This document shows, in pieces, positions 28,986-37,219 of a stretch of 64,000 bases of DNA; position 1 is the stretch's first letter; each line of letters begins with the position of its first letter. The notes below the pieces were generated by a model that was given only the letters and a program-made list of their open reading frames with translations, was not told the DNA's origin and made no database searches. The stretch comes from Catenibacterium sp. co_0103 (GTDB lineage: Bacteria; Bacillota_I; Bacilli_A; Erysipelotrichales; Coprobacillaceae), in the NCBI RefSeq assembly GCF_004168205.1, contig NZ_RCYB01000001.1, positions 1 to 64,000 of the forward strand. The letters are read 5' to 3'. Both the position numbers and the translations under genes were made by a program.

Positions 28986-30338
28986 TTAATTTTCAGATGC
29001 TTCGTTTGCCTTTTCTTCTTCTAATAATTTATTATCATACATCTTAAAGAATGGATAATACATAATAACTGAAAGTATAATTAGTACAATACTTAATACT
29101 GCCGCTCTCCAGTCACCACCACATGCAAGATATGCACCAATTGGGCCAGGAAGTGTCCAAGGGGCAATAGTGACTGCACAGTTTACTAAATGCATAGCTG
29201 TTGCAATCCAAGCAATAGTTGCAAGAACTAATGGGACTAAGATAAATGGAATTAACAACATTGGATTTAATACGATTGGTGCACCAAAGATCATTGGTTC
29301 ATTGATATTGAACAGTGAAGGAAGGATAGTTGTTCTACCGAGTGTTTTACCATATTTACTCTTAGCTGCAAAACAGAATAGAATCGCAAGTCCTAAAGTA
29401 GCACCAGAACCACCAATATGGACAAACCACTGTAAGAACGGTTCTACACCAATATGAGTGGCAGTCTTACCTGCTGCAACTGCTGCAGTATTCTGATCTA
29501 ATAGAATTAACCAGATTGGTCTAGCAAGTGAGCTGACAATAGAGTCACCATGAATACCAAATGACCAGAAGAACATGATTAAGAAAATAATGAGTAATGT
29601 AGAAGGTAATGTATCAGTCGCATTGACTAAAGGTTTAATAAGGTCACCTACAATGCTGTGAACATCTACACCTAACCACATAGTGAGTGTAGAAATACCT
29701 AAGATAATGATAATAGTAGGTGTCAATGATTCAAATGATCTTGCGACTGCAGGTGGAACAGCTGCAGGCATAGTGATCTTTAATCCTTTTACCTGTGTAA
29801 AACGATATACTTCTACACCAATAAAGGCAGAAATAATACCAATAAACATACCTGCTGAACCTAAGTGTTCTGCAGGAATAACATAACCAGATGGGAGCTG
29901 CTGTAAAAATGCATTTAATTCAGCATTCTTAGTGGCAAGAGCTGCGATTGAATCTGTGACATCTGGAATAGATGCTGGTACAACTGTAAGCAGGAATGTA
30001 AGTTCTGCCATAATTGCACCACTTAAACCATCTAAATCATATGATTTAGCTAAAGAGTAACCAATACCAAATACAGCATAGAGTGTCATGATATACATTG
30101 ACATTCTATAAGGTAAAAGAATTGCGACTGCATTTGCTTTAATGAATTTTGCGAGTGCCCAGTCTGCAGGCATCTGGTTGTAAGAAAAAGCAACAACCAT
30201 TAATAATGAGCTAACAATGATAATCGGTAATGTCGCAATAATACCATCACGGATCGCGCGTAAATGTCTTTGATTAGAGAGTTTTTCTAATGGACCCGCT
30301 AGTTTACCCTCAATGACATTTGTAATTGCATCGAACAT
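28986..30338 (-). CDS. PTS EIIC permease (cellobiose/lactose class)
   Basis: A 450-residue membrane permease with about ten hydrophobic segments. The active-site-like block IHGDSIVSSLARP and the highly conserved LPSLFNINEPMIFGAPIVLNPMLLIPF region identify the lac/cel class of EIIC. It has no fused IIA or IIB domain, so it depends on phosphocarrier subunits made elsewhere, possibly those at 39713-40367. It differs from the usual MurNAc transporter MurP, which is an EIIBC of the glucose class. Its place between murQ and the kinase suggests a phosphorylated amino-sugar product. Confidence 0.9.
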   Translation of the reverse strand: MFDAITNVIEGKLAGPLEKLSNQRHLRAIRDGIIATLPIIIVSSLLMVVAFSYNQMPADWALAKFIKANAVAILLPYRMSMYIMTLYAVFGIGYSLAKSYDLDGLSGAIMAELTFLLTVVPASIPDVTDSIAALATKNAELNAFLQQLPSGYVIPAEHLGSAGMFIGIISAFIGVEVYRFTQVKGLKITMPAAVPPAVARSFESLTPTIIIILGISTLTMWLGVDVHSIVGDLIKPLVNATDTLPSTLLIIFLIMFFWSFGIHGDSIVSSLARPIWLILLDQNTAAVAAGKTATHIGVEPFLQWFVHIGGSGATLGLAILFCFAAKSKYGKTLGRTTILPSLFNINEPMIFGAPIVLNPMLLIPFILVPLVLATIAWIATAMHLVNCAVTIAPWTLPGPIGAYLACGGDWRAAVLSIVLIILSVIMYYPFFKMYDNKLLEEEKANEASEN

Positions 30339-30352
30339 AATTTAATCTCCTA

Positions 30353-30685
30353 TTATTTAATCATTAATATTAATACAAAGGCCATCAAAGAGAAGAGACC
30401 TGTTACAAGCCAAAAGTTTTTACATAATCCTTCTTTTCTTTCAATGAAATACTGGGAATAAGCAACACTGAGTCCACATGCAAGACCACTAATTAGTGCA
30501 TTAGGGAGTCTGAAGTCGATGTGGAGATAAGTGAATCCATTGACACAGATGAGAAGGGACAACATTGTAGAAACAAGAATAAGTAATGCACTCTTGAAAC
30601 CAAACATAGGGATATCATAATCCGTTATACCAAAGACATTCTTGTTTTGTTTATTGTTTTGATTTTTTACAATGTACTTATTCAT
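30353..30685 (-). CDS. small membrane protein, unknown function
   Basis: A 110-residue protein with a polar N-terminus rich in Asn and Lys, then three hydrophobic segments (about 30-50, 58-76 and 90-109). It is tightly placed between murQ and the EIIC gene (11- and 14-base gaps), so it is surely in the same transcript. I do not recognise a family. A role as an accessory to the permease is possible but not supported by motifs. Confidence 0.6.
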   Translation of the reverse strand: MNKYIVKNQNNKQNKNVFGITDYDIPMFGFKSALLILVSTMLSLLICVNGFTYLHIDFRLPNALISGLACGLSVAYSQYFIERKEGLCKNFWLVTGLFSLMAFVLILMIK

Positions 30686-30696
30686 CTCATATCCTC

Positions 30697-31596
30697 CTAT
30701 AGATTACTTTTTACAGTTTTACTTATATTTCCATTATTTTTAAGAAGAGCTTCTTCACATTCTTTTTCATCTCTACCTGTTAAACCAGATAGAATCGCAA
30801 TCTTTACATTGTAGTGACATTTAGTTAATAATGCGATTGATTCTTCTTCAGAACAATCCAAAGATTGTGAGACAATGTTAACAGCTCTGATCTTAAGTTT
30901 TTCATTGGTAGGCTGTACATCAACCATAAGGTTTTTATAGACCTTTCCTCTTTTGATCATTACAGATGTAGAAAGCATATTTAAGATAAGTTTTTGTGCG
31001 GTACCTGCCTTCATTCTTGTAGAGCCAGTCACGACTTCTGCACCTGTAATTACTTCTATTGGATAGTGGGAGTATTTTGATATTTCCCCATTGTGAACAC
31101 AACAGATAGAAACTGTCTGGCATCCTAGTGTGCGCGCATATTGAAGTCCGCCAATGACATAAGGTGTTCTGCCTGATGCTGCAATACCACATACAACATC
31201 TTTGTCTGTTAAGTGGATGTTCTTTAAGTCCTCTACAGCAAGTTCCTGAGAATCTTCTGCACCTTCTATTGCAGTTGTGAGTGCGATGTTCCCACCAGCG
31301 ATTAATCCTTGTACAAGTTGAGGATCAACACCATAGGTAGGAGGACATTCTGATGCATCTAGTACACCTAATCTCCCTGATGTACCAGCACCAATATAAA
31401 TCAATCTGCCACCTTGACTCATCTGTTGATAGATACAGTCAACAGCATCTGCAATTTGCGGTAAGACGTCTCTTACAGCTAAAGCCACCTTCTGATCTTC
31501 ATTATTAATAGTAGTAAGAATATCTATCGTAGACATTTCATCTATATGTAATGAATCAGGATTTGACTGTTCTGTATCTAAGTTATTTAAGTTCAT
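30697..31596 (-). CDS. murQ: N-acetylmuramic acid 6-phosphate etherase
   Basis: Splits the lactyl ether of MurNAc-6-phosphate to give GlcNAc-6-phosphate and D-lactate, in cell-wall recycling. The 299-residue protein has the SIS-domain features of MurQ: GGRLIYIGAGTSGRLGVLDASECPPTYG, the AxEGAEDS block around residue 115, GIAASGRTPYVIGGL, and the C-terminal VGKTYGNLMVDVQPTNEKL-like GKVYKNLMVDVQPTNEKL with RAVNIV. Length is normal. It is the first gene of the MurR-controlled operon, with a promoter and two operators just upstream. Confidence 0.96.
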   Translation of the reverse strand: MNLNNLDTEQSNPDSLHIDEMSTIDILTTINNEDQKVALAVRDVLPQIADAVDCIYQQMSQGGRLIYIGAGTSGRLGVLDASECPPTYGVDPQLVQGLIAGGNIALTTAIEGAEDSQELAVEDLKNIHLTDKDVVCGIAASGRTPYVIGGLQYARTLGCQTVSICCVHNGEISKYSHYPIEVITGAEVVTGSTRMKAGTAQKLILNMLSTSVMIKRGKVYKNLMVDVQPTNEKLKIRAVNIVSQSLDCSEEESIALLTKCHYNVKIAILSGLTGRDEKECEEALLKNNGNISKTVKSNL

Positions 31597-31619
31597 TCTT
31601 GTTCCCTCCTTCCAATATC

Positions 31620-31648
31620 ATTATAGACTCGTTGAAATATTATTTCAA
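31620..31648 (-). promoter_or_regulatory. murQ operon promoter
   Basis: TTGAAA (31643-31648), 17 bases, TATAAT (31620-31625). The -35 box is the first half of the operator at 31632-31648. Confidence 0.75.
31632..31648. promoter_or_regulatory. MurR-type operator 1, overlapping the -35 box
   Basis: TTGAAATA and TATTTCAA form a perfect inverted repeat with a one-base centre. A repressor bound here would cover the -35 box and spacer of the murQ promoter. Confidence 0.65.
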
Positions 31649-31652
31649 GCAT

Positions 31653-31671
31653 ATTTCATTATAAATGAAAT
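31653..31671. promoter_or_regulatory. MurR-type operator 2
   Basis: ATTTCATT and AATGAAAT form a perfect inverted repeat with a three-base centre, sharing the TGAAAT/ATTTCA core with operator 1. It lies just upstream of the promoter. Confidence 0.6.
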
Positions 31672-31688
31672 GTTATTTCTATAATAAA

Positions 31689-31712
31689 AGACTCATAGTG
31701 AAATATGAGTCT
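31689..31712 (-). terminator. terminator of murR
   Basis: AGACTCATA and TATGAGTCT pair perfectly around six bases right at the murR stop and are followed by TTTTATT on the minus strand. It separates murR from the murQ transcript. Confidence 0.75.
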
Positions 31713-32547
31713 ACTTTTTGAGTATAGAGACATTGTCTTTAGAATCTATGAGATTCTTTTTATGTTCTTCAAAGTTCTTCTTAAATACACCATAGTACAA
31801 TAAGTCAGTTATCACAAATGAAGAGATACGAGAAGAGACTGCACCAATACGCAAGGCTTTTTCTTCACTTGGTACTTTAAGTGAGTAGGTACTTAGTTTA
31901 GAAATTGGATTAGAGTTGATCTGTGTAATAGAGATAAATGGTATTTGTTTTTCATGTAACACTCTAGCAACATCTACTAAACCAGTTGTAGAACCTGAGT
32001 AACTGATAATAAGTGCTGCATCATTTTGATCCATGCTTTGGGCAAAGGTCATCTGTACATGTAAATCAGCGTTATAGATCACCTTCTTGCCTATACGCAT
32101 GAGTTTTTGGTAGATATCTAAACCAATGACTGATGAACCACCTACACCAAAGAGATAGATAGTAGAAGCATTATTGAGTAAGTCTATTGATGCTTCTAGT
32201 GTATCTATGTTTATTAACTGGTATGTTTTTAAGACTGTGTTCATATTTAATCTACAGCCTTTTTCTACTAATGTACTGATATTATCTTCTGGTTCAAAGA
32301 TGAGATCTACTTCTTGTTGTTTTTCTTCTTTAGTAGATTGAGCTAAGTTCATCTTTAAATCACTGAAGCCTTTAAAACCTATTTTCTTTGAGAAACGGAT
32401 AATAGCAGCTGCAGAGGTATTTGTCTTTTCACCTAGTGCCTGTGCAGAATCCTGTAAAATATCATTTTCTAGTATGTATTCAGCTATAAGCTTTTCTGTT
32501 GCAGTATAGCTATCATTGTATTCTTTAATTCTTAAATATGCGTTCAT
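31711..32547 (-). CDS. murR: MurR/RpiR-family transcriptional regulator
   Basis: A 278-residue repressor-type protein: N-terminal RpiR helix-turn-helix (YTATEKLIAEYILENDI, then TNTSAAAIIRFSKKIGFKGFSDLKMNLAQS) and a C-terminal SIS sugar-phosphate-binding domain (IYLFGVGGSSVIGLDIYQKLMRIGK and ALIISYSGSTTGLV). In this family the ligand is a phosphosugar, here most likely MurNAc-6-phosphate. It is transcribed in the same direction as murQ but ends in its own terminator. Two inverted repeats downstream of that terminator fit its binding sites. A decayed partial copy of its 5' end lies at 33610-33800. Confidence 0.88.
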   Translation of the reverse strand: MNAYLRIKEYNDSYTATEKLIAEYILENDILQDSAQALGEKTNTSAAAIIRFSKKIGFKGFSDLKMNLAQSTKEEKQQEVDLIFEPEDNISTLVEKGCRLNMNTVLKTYQLINIDTLEASIDLLNNASTIYLFGVGGSSVIGLDIYQKLMRIGKKVIYNADLHVQMTFAQSMDQNDAALIISYSGSTTGLVDVARVLHEKQIPFISITQINSNPISKLSTYSLKVPSEEKALRIGAVSSRISSFVITDLLYYGVFKKNFEEHKKNLIDSKDNVSILKK

Positions 32548-32808
32548 GAGATCACCTCCGATTAACCTTATTATAGCATATAGAAAGAGTTGTTTTGTAT
32601 ATAAAAATATCCCCTAGAGGGGGGATTGGAAATCATGAGGTTTCCGTACTTGCCATTTTATACTGTCAAAAATTCAGTTTTCAACTTTTTATAGAAAACA
32701 TCATAATTAAGTTGTTCACATCATTTTAATCAGTGCTTAAAAAGATTACCAAGATTCAACCTATTTCATTGTCCTTCTTATGATTTTTTGTTTATTATTC
32801 TTATCAAA
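32548..32808. other. 261-base intergenic region upstream of murR
   Basis: It holds the murR ribosome site (GGAGGTGAT), a TATAAT-like box in GCTATAATAAGG, and an imperfect CCCCTAGAGGGG hairpin at about 32610-32622. The rest is AT-rich with no ORF. A diverged copy of its first 60 bases occurs at 33740-33800. Confidence 0.4.
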
Positions 32809-33381
32809 TTATATTTTCCCTTCAAGAATTAAATATATCACTTTACCATAGAATATAATTCTTTTTACCTTTATGTTTTTTAACTTTTTTCCTCTATTCT
32901 TACCCTTTAACATTTTATCCCAATATTCATCTATTTCTTTATTAGTTAAACTATCATTAAATACCTTTGAATACTTTTGGAATTGTTCTTTGAGATCGTT
33001 ATTAGTCACATTATCGGAATTATTTAGAATAGCAACAGCCATTTTATTCCCAAACATGTTTTTACGTTGTATCCATATCCCTAATTTCTCGTTTGATATA
33101 TCAACTATACTAGGCGAATCTTTTCCTTCAAGTTTTTTCATACTTACCATATCACTAGTAATATCTGGATCATTAATTTCGTTATATTTATTCAAAAAAG
33201 AATTAATACTTGTATCTTTTTTATAAATCAACTTTTCTTTTACCTTTTTCTTAACTCCAAAGAAACTATTTTCTAATATGTCTTTAGTTGTACTTTTTGA
33301 TTTATTTGTTGTACCGCAGCTTACTAATACCAAACAAAGAAGCAGTATGATTATTTTTTTCACGTTAACACCATCTTTCAT
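32809..33381 (-). CDS. putative lipoprotein, unknown function
   Basis: The frame opens with MKDGVN followed by a GTG-started KKIIILLLCLVLVSCGTT, a signal peptide with lipobox LVSC. Either the ATG at 33381 or the GTG at 33363 could be the start. The mature domain of about 160 residues is lysine- and asparagine-rich and predicted mixed alpha/beta, with VSMKKLEGKDSPSIVDISNEKLG and IIFYGKVIYLILEG at the end. I do not recognise it. The base composition is more AT-rich than its neighbours, and it lies between murR and a decayed copy of the murR start, which suggests that it arrived by insertion or recombination. Confidence 0.5.
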   Translation of the reverse strand: MKDGVNVKKIIILLLCLVLVSCGTTNKSKSTTKDILENSFFGVKKKVKEKLIYKKDTSINSFLNKYNEINDPDITSDMVSMKKLEGKDSPSIVDISNEKLGIWIQRKNMFGNKMAVAILNNSDNVTNNDLKEQFQKYSKVFNDSLTNKEIDEYWDKMLKGKNRGKKLKNIKVKRIIFYGKVIYLILEGKI

Positions 33382-33406
33382 TTCACATTGAACTAAGCGT
33401 CGCTAT

Positions 33407-33606
33407 CTATACAGTCCATATTTTGCTTTCACGTTTAATCCATAACCTATTATTGCACCAACTATATGTGCTATATTTGAAATATTGTTCTGAGCTGCAA
33501 TACCTTCATATGCCTGCTGCCCAATATGCAACCAATATAAATGTGATTAGAATTTCTCCTTCTCTAAAAATAGCAAATGAAGCAAGCATAATAAAGGCGA
33601 ATACTA
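33407..33606 (-). pseudogene. rhomboid-family intramembrane protease fragment
   Basis: Minus-strand reading gives VFAFIMLASFAIFREGEILITFILVAYWAAG, a frameshift, then YEGIAAQNNISNIAHIVGAIIGYGLN. The second block contains the rhomboid pattern N-x-S-N-x-A-H-x-x-G-x-x-x-G with the catalytic histidine, and the first matches the segment following GASG. The N-terminal half with the active serine is missing. Clearly dead. Confidence 0.6.
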
Positions 33607-33609
33607 CTC

Positions 33610-33800
33610 CACTCTACTTCTTGTTGTTTTTCTTCTTTAGTAGGTTGAGAAACGGATATTAGCTGTTGCAGAATCTTGTAAGATATAGTCAGCTATTAGA
33701 TTTTCTGTAAAGGTATAGCTATCTATTCTTAAGTATGCATTCATAGGATTAACACCATTATAGCATATGAAAAGAGTTGTTTTGAATATGAAAATACCAT
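33610..33800 (-). pseudogene. decayed partial duplicate of murR 5' end and leader
   Basis: Several stretches match murR and its upstream region in the same order: TCTACTTCTTGTTGTTTTTC, GAGAAACGGATA, TTCTTAA(G/A)TATGC(A/G)TTCAT, ATTATAGCATAT and AGAGTTGTTTTG. Between them pieces of about 50, 35 and 15 bases are deleted. No ORF survives. Confidence 0.75.
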
Positions 33801-33806
33801 AAGACA

Positions 33807-33836
33807 AAGGGACCTGGAAATCATTCCAAGTCCCTT
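33807..33836 (-). terminator. terminator of the MerR-linked unknown gene
   Basis: AAGGGACTTGGAA and TTCCAGGTCCCTT (minus strand) pair with a single mismatch around four bases, immediately after the stop codon. Confidence 0.7.
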
Positions 33837-33839
33837 ATA

Positions 33840-34823
33840 TTAAAAGTCTACTTCATAATACAATATGCTTTTCTCTTCATTTTGTACTTCACTTAATACA
33901 GTTGTATTCCCAGCCATCTTCAAACTTTTCAATATCATATCAAGCTTTGCAGCATCATTTTCTTTTAAACCTGATGTACTGCTTAATTTGATACTTAGTG
34001 TCTGATGATTTATAGGTCCATTAGTATCCATACGCATATCTATTAAGTTTTGAACATTCTGATCATACTTCAGATATCTTACATGAGGTTCAGCTGGATC
34101 ATGTCCTGGGAAACTATTTTCAGCTTCAATCTCTACTTTATCGTATTGTTTTGATAGTTTATCAACATCAACTGACACTGTACCATCTCCATCTTTAGCT
34201 TTTCCGTCTGCTTTTCCATTCCACTTCTTCTTAATAAGTGAAAATTTTTCTCTCATATATGTAACTCTGAATTTTTTTGCACCTAAATCTTGTGCAATCT
34301 TCTGTAATTCATTCACACGAGCCTGCTTCAAACGATCAAAATATTCATCTAGCACAATATAGTTATCTTTATCAGTAGGATCTACATAATAGAAATTAAC
34401 CTCTTCGTAAGGATAGAAATTCAACCCAAACTTATTCACTGAATCTTTAAAGATATTCACCCATCTCTCACCCTTACAGGTAGCCCAATATCCAATTGAT
34501 CCTCTACATACTTCTATATCAAACTTCTTATCTCTTTCTACAATTCTCACAAGTCGTGAATATTGCATACCATTTAAATCTTCAGAGAAGATTGGTTTCA
34601 GTCTTTTCAAATCCCATTGACGTTTCATTTCATCCATCTTTACTGCAACATCATGGGCTTTTTCTGATGCAGTATCTCCTAGTTCTTTTGCTTTGCCTGC
34701 TGCAACATCTCCTAGTTCCTTAGCGCGCCTATCTAACTCTGCATCATCAACTGCTTTAACTACTTTCACTCTTGCTTCATCAATACCATCTTTGACATCA
34801 TCAATCATTTTACTAATTTTCAT
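33840..34823 (-). CDS. MerR-linked protein with LEA-like repeats, unknown function
   Basis: A 327-residue cytoplasmic protein without signal peptide or membrane segment. Residues 1-70 form an amphipathic helix with an 11-residue repeat AKELGDVAAGK / AKELGDTASEK, like late-embryogenesis-abundant proteins. About 75-195 is a domain with LVRIVERDKKFDIEVCRGSIGYWATCKGERW, and about 235-327 a beta-rich region ending SILYYEVDF. I do not recognise either domain. It starts 13 bases after a MerR-family regulator on the same strand and ends at a terminator, so it is probably that regulator's only target. Stress protection is a guess from the repeat. Confidence 0.65.
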   Translation of the reverse strand: MKISKMIDDVKDGIDEARVKVVKAVDDAELDRRAKELGDVAAGKAKELGDTASEKAHDVAVKMDEMKRQWDLKRLKPIFSEDLNGMQYSRLVRIVERDKKFDIEVCRGSIGYWATCKGERWVNIFKDSVNKFGLNFYPYEEVNFYYVDPTDKDNYIVLDEYFDRLKQARVNELQKIAQDLGAKKFRVTYMREKFSLIKKKWNGKADGKAKDGDGTVSVDVDKLSKQYDKVEIEAENSFPGHDPAEPHVRYLKYDQNVQNLIDMRMDTNGPINHQTLSIKLSSTSGLKENDAAKLDMILKSLKMAGNTTVLSEVQNEEKSILYYEVDF

Positions 34824-34836
34824 AAGTTCTTCCCTC

Positions 34837-35229
34837 CTACATACCTTGTTCTTGTCTTATTTGTTTAATTTGATCTTTATAAGTCTTATTATTCTCTTCA
34901 CTCTTTGCTGGAATAGAATATCTCTGTATAAATTCTATTACTTTCTTTTGTTCCTCTAATACTCTTATCGTATTATTGATTTTATTTACTTTCTCTTCTA
35001 TTACAGTTTCCTGCTTCATTCCTTCTAGAATCAGTTTGATTCCTTTTAAATCAAATCCCATTTCTTTATACCATAATATTTCCCATAGTCTTTCTATAGT
35101 CTCATCATCATAGAGTCTATAATTATTCTTAGAGCGTTTCACAGGTAATATACCTTCATCATCATAATATTGTAATGTACGCTTACTGACTCCTGATAAC
35201 TTACTCACTTCATCAATCTTTTTAAACAC
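34837..35229 (-). CDS. MerR-family transcriptional regulator
   Basis: A 130-residue regulator with the MerR winged helix: KKIDEVSKLSGVSKRTLQYYDDEGILPVKRSKNNYRLYDDETIERLWEIL, followed by the dimerising coiled coil (VIEEKVNKINNTIRVLEEQKKVIE). The C-terminal effector region is very short and has no cysteine motif, so it resembles stress-type MerR members without a metal site. It is followed after 13 bases by the unknown gene it probably controls, and inverted repeats sit just upstream. Confidence 0.87.
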   Translation of the reverse strand: MFKKIDEVSKLSGVSKRTLQYYDDEGILPVKRSKNNYRLYDDETIERLWEILWYKEMGFDLKGIKLILEGMKQETVIEEKVNKINNTIRVLEEQKKVIEFIQRYSIPAKSEENNKTYKDQIKQIRQEQGM

Positions 35230-35236
35230 TTTTTAC

Positions 35237-35255
35237 ATCCTCGTAACTTGAGGAT
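35237..35255. promoter_or_regulatory. inverted repeat in the MerR promoter region
   Basis: ATCCTC and GAGGAT flank GTAACTT. The 19-base spread and position just before the merR start are like MerR-type operators, which lie between -35 and -10. Confidence 0.5.
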
Positions 35256-35259
35256 ACGT

Positions 35260-35277
35260 TATCACGTAAACGTGATA
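35260..35277. promoter_or_regulatory. perfect palindrome upstream of the MerR gene
   Basis: TATCACGT-AA-ACGTGATA. A second regulatory element or a hairpin; its symmetry is complete over 8+8 bases. Confidence 0.5.
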
Positions 35278-35336
35278 GCAATACCCACCCTACGAATCTC
35301 CTTTCTATTAGAGTGGATGTAAAAATCGCGTAAAAA

Positions 35337-35360
35337 AAGATGAGCATTTTTGCCCATCTT
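35337..35360 (-). terminator. terminator after the RDD gene
   Basis: AAGATGGGCA and TGCTCATCTT (minus strand) pair with one mismatch, followed by seven T. End of the peptidase/PTS gene cluster. Confidence 0.75.
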
Positions 35361-35365
35361 GAGTC

Positions 35366-36022
35366 TTATGCGTGTTTATTTCTATTTTTACGTCTTTCTT
35401 TTCTATTCTTAGGTACAGGTGCTTCTTCGTCTATACCTACTACTGTTGTTTTCGCAATATAGTCATGAATAGCTCTTCTAGAGCCTGTATTATAGACCAT
35501 TACACCTGAGATAATAGTCAATACAGCACCTATTGCAGTTAAGTAATATTCAAAATAGATCCCTGTCGCAAGAGTTAACATCTGTCTTAAATAACGACTC
35601 ACAATCATAGATACACTTTCAATAAGTAATAAGCCAACAATGTTTCTTAATACAAGTGTTTTGATATCTAGTGGCTGCCAGTCTAGTCTGACAATCTTAA
35701 GCTTCATAATCTTCTTACCAAGTGTCTGACCAGGATACACTTTATATGGGATATATACAAAATAGATTACTGCCACTACTAAGCATAATAATCCTGCAAC
35801 ATAACCCCACCATTTAGGAAATCCTAAAGCAGCAAATACATATAAATCACTAAACATATCATCACGTTTAGTGACCATGCTGTAGATTGCAACGGCAGGT
35901 AATCCACAAAGGATACCTCCAATTACCCAGTCTAAAACATAGGCAAATACTCTAGAGGCAAAAGGGACTTTAGATGGCTTTCTATCTAGCCAGAATGTTA
36001 GTTTGTTCCATAAAATACGCAT
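35366..36022 (-). CDS. RDD family membrane protein
   Basis: A 218-residue membrane protein of the RDD family. PFASRVFAYVLDWVIGGILCGLP carries the Arg-...-Asp pattern at the first membrane segment, and GQTLGKKIMKLKIVRLD plus a later RAIHDYIAKTTVV complete the family signature. There are about four membrane segments and a basic tail. Function is unknown; some members exchange ions. It is the last gene of the cluster, 15 bases after the C-S lyase gene. Confidence 0.83.
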   Translation of the reverse strand: MRILWNKLTFWLDRKPSKVPFASRVFAYVLDWVIGGILCGLPAVAIYSMVTKRDDMFSDLYVFAALGFPKWWGYVAGLLCLVVAVIYFVYIPYKVYPGQTLGKKIMKLKIVRLDWQPLDIKTLVLRNIVGLLLIESVSMIVSRYLRQMLTLATGIYFEYYLTAIGAVLTIISGVMVYNTGSRRAIHDYIAKTTVVGIDEEAPVPKNRKERRKNRNKHA

Positions 36023-36036
36023 AAGACAATCTCCTT

Positions 36037-37218
36037 CTATTTATTATATAAGTAATCCATTGCTTTCTTGAATCGTTTTAATCCTTCTTCAATCTTAGAG
36101 CGAGGACAGCCTAAGTTCATTCTTAAATACTTTGCACCATTTTCACCATAGATTTCACCTTTCATAATGGCGACTCCTCCCACATTCACAAGTGCATCCT
36201 GAATCTCATCAGAAGTGAATGGGACATCTCTTGCATCAATCCAGGCAAGATATGTGGCTTCTGGTCTTTGGAACTTGAAGTCTTTTAATTCATCTCTTAT
36301 AAAGTTTTCTACAAGTTCCATATTTCCACGAATATATTCATTTAACTGATTAATATAATCATCACATTCAGTATAGCCAATCATAGTGGCATACATACCA
36401 AATATACTTGCCGAATTAAGAAAATCTCTTCTTCTTGTTACACCTAAGAATTCATCTCTGATCTTTTCATCAGGAATAATGACATAAGAACCTATGAGAC
36501 CTGGTGTATTTAATGTTTTACTTGAAGAACTTGCTGTAAAGATTTCTTTATATTCATCATAGTATTTCATTAATGGATGATGTTTCGCATCTTTAATTCT
36601 AATATCCATATGAATTTCATCTGAAATGATCTTTACCTGATATTTCTTACAAATTTGAATCATACGATGCATTTCCTCATCACTCCATATTCTACCTGTT
36701 GGATTATGAGGTGAACAAAGAAGTAATAGAGCACTTTCCTGAGCCTGCTTTTCAAATACATCAAAATCAATCTTGAATGTACCCTCTTCCTTTATCAGAT
36801 GATGTGAAAGAAGTTCTCTATCATTTTCTTTAATCACATTAATAAAAGCATCATACATAGGGTTCATAGTGAGTACCTTGTCATGAGGTTGACTTAATAA
36901 ACGAATGAGTAATGATACAGAATACATCACAGATGGGCTATAAAGAATCCAGTCTTCTTCCATATCTGTATCAAATCTTCTTTTGAAATAAGTAGTAATA
37001 GAAGATTTGAAATCATGATGATTCCATCTTGTATAACCATAAATCTGATGATCTGCTACTTCATGAATCTTTTTTGTGATTGGTTTAGGAATAATAAAAT
37101 CTGTATCAGAAATAGAGAATGGTATTAAATCCTTCTTATTAAAACGGTCTTCAATATAATCCCATTGTGTACAATAAGTACCTAAACGATTATGTACTTC
37201 ATCAAAATCATAATGCAT
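36037..37218 (-). CDS. MalY/PatB-type aminotransferase (C-S beta-lyase)
   Basis: A 393-residue PLP enzyme of fold type I. It has the substrate-entry start FDEVHNRLGTYCTQWDYIEDRF, the LLCSPHNPTGRIWSDEEM block, the D-E-I-H site at SDEIHMDIRI, and the PLP lysine in ASSSKTLNTPGLIGSY. These mark the MalY/PatB group, which cleaves C-S bonds of cystathionine and cysteine conjugates, releasing pyruvate, ammonia and a thiol. It starts two bases after the M24 peptidase, so the two are co-translated. A peptidase followed by a C-S lyase suggests stepwise degradation of cysteine-conjugated peptides. Confidence 0.88.
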   Translation of the reverse strand: MHYDFDEVHNRLGTYCTQWDYIEDRFNKKDLIPFSISDTDFIIPKPITKKIHEVADHQIYGYTRWNHHDFKSSITTYFKRRFDTDMEEDWILYSPSVMYSVSLLIRLLSQPHDKVLTMNPMYDAFINVIKENDRELLSHHLIKEEGTFKIDFDVFEKQAQESALLLLCSPHNPTGRIWSDEEMHRMIQICKKYQVKIISDEIHMDIRIKDAKHHPLMKYYDEYKEIFTASSSSKTLNTPGLIGSYVIIPDEKIRDEFLGVTRRRDFLNSASIFGMYATMIGYTECDDYINQLNEYIRGNMELVENFIRDELKDFKFQRPEATYLAWIDARDVPFTSDEIQDALVNVGGVAIMKGEIYGENGAKYLRMNLGCPRSKIEEGLKRFKKAMDYLYNK

Positions 37219-37219
37219 A

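Noticed and set aside
33423-33662. Plus-strand ORF of 79 codons at 33423-33662
   Set aside because: It is antisense to the rhomboid fragment and murR relic, with no ribosome site or family features.
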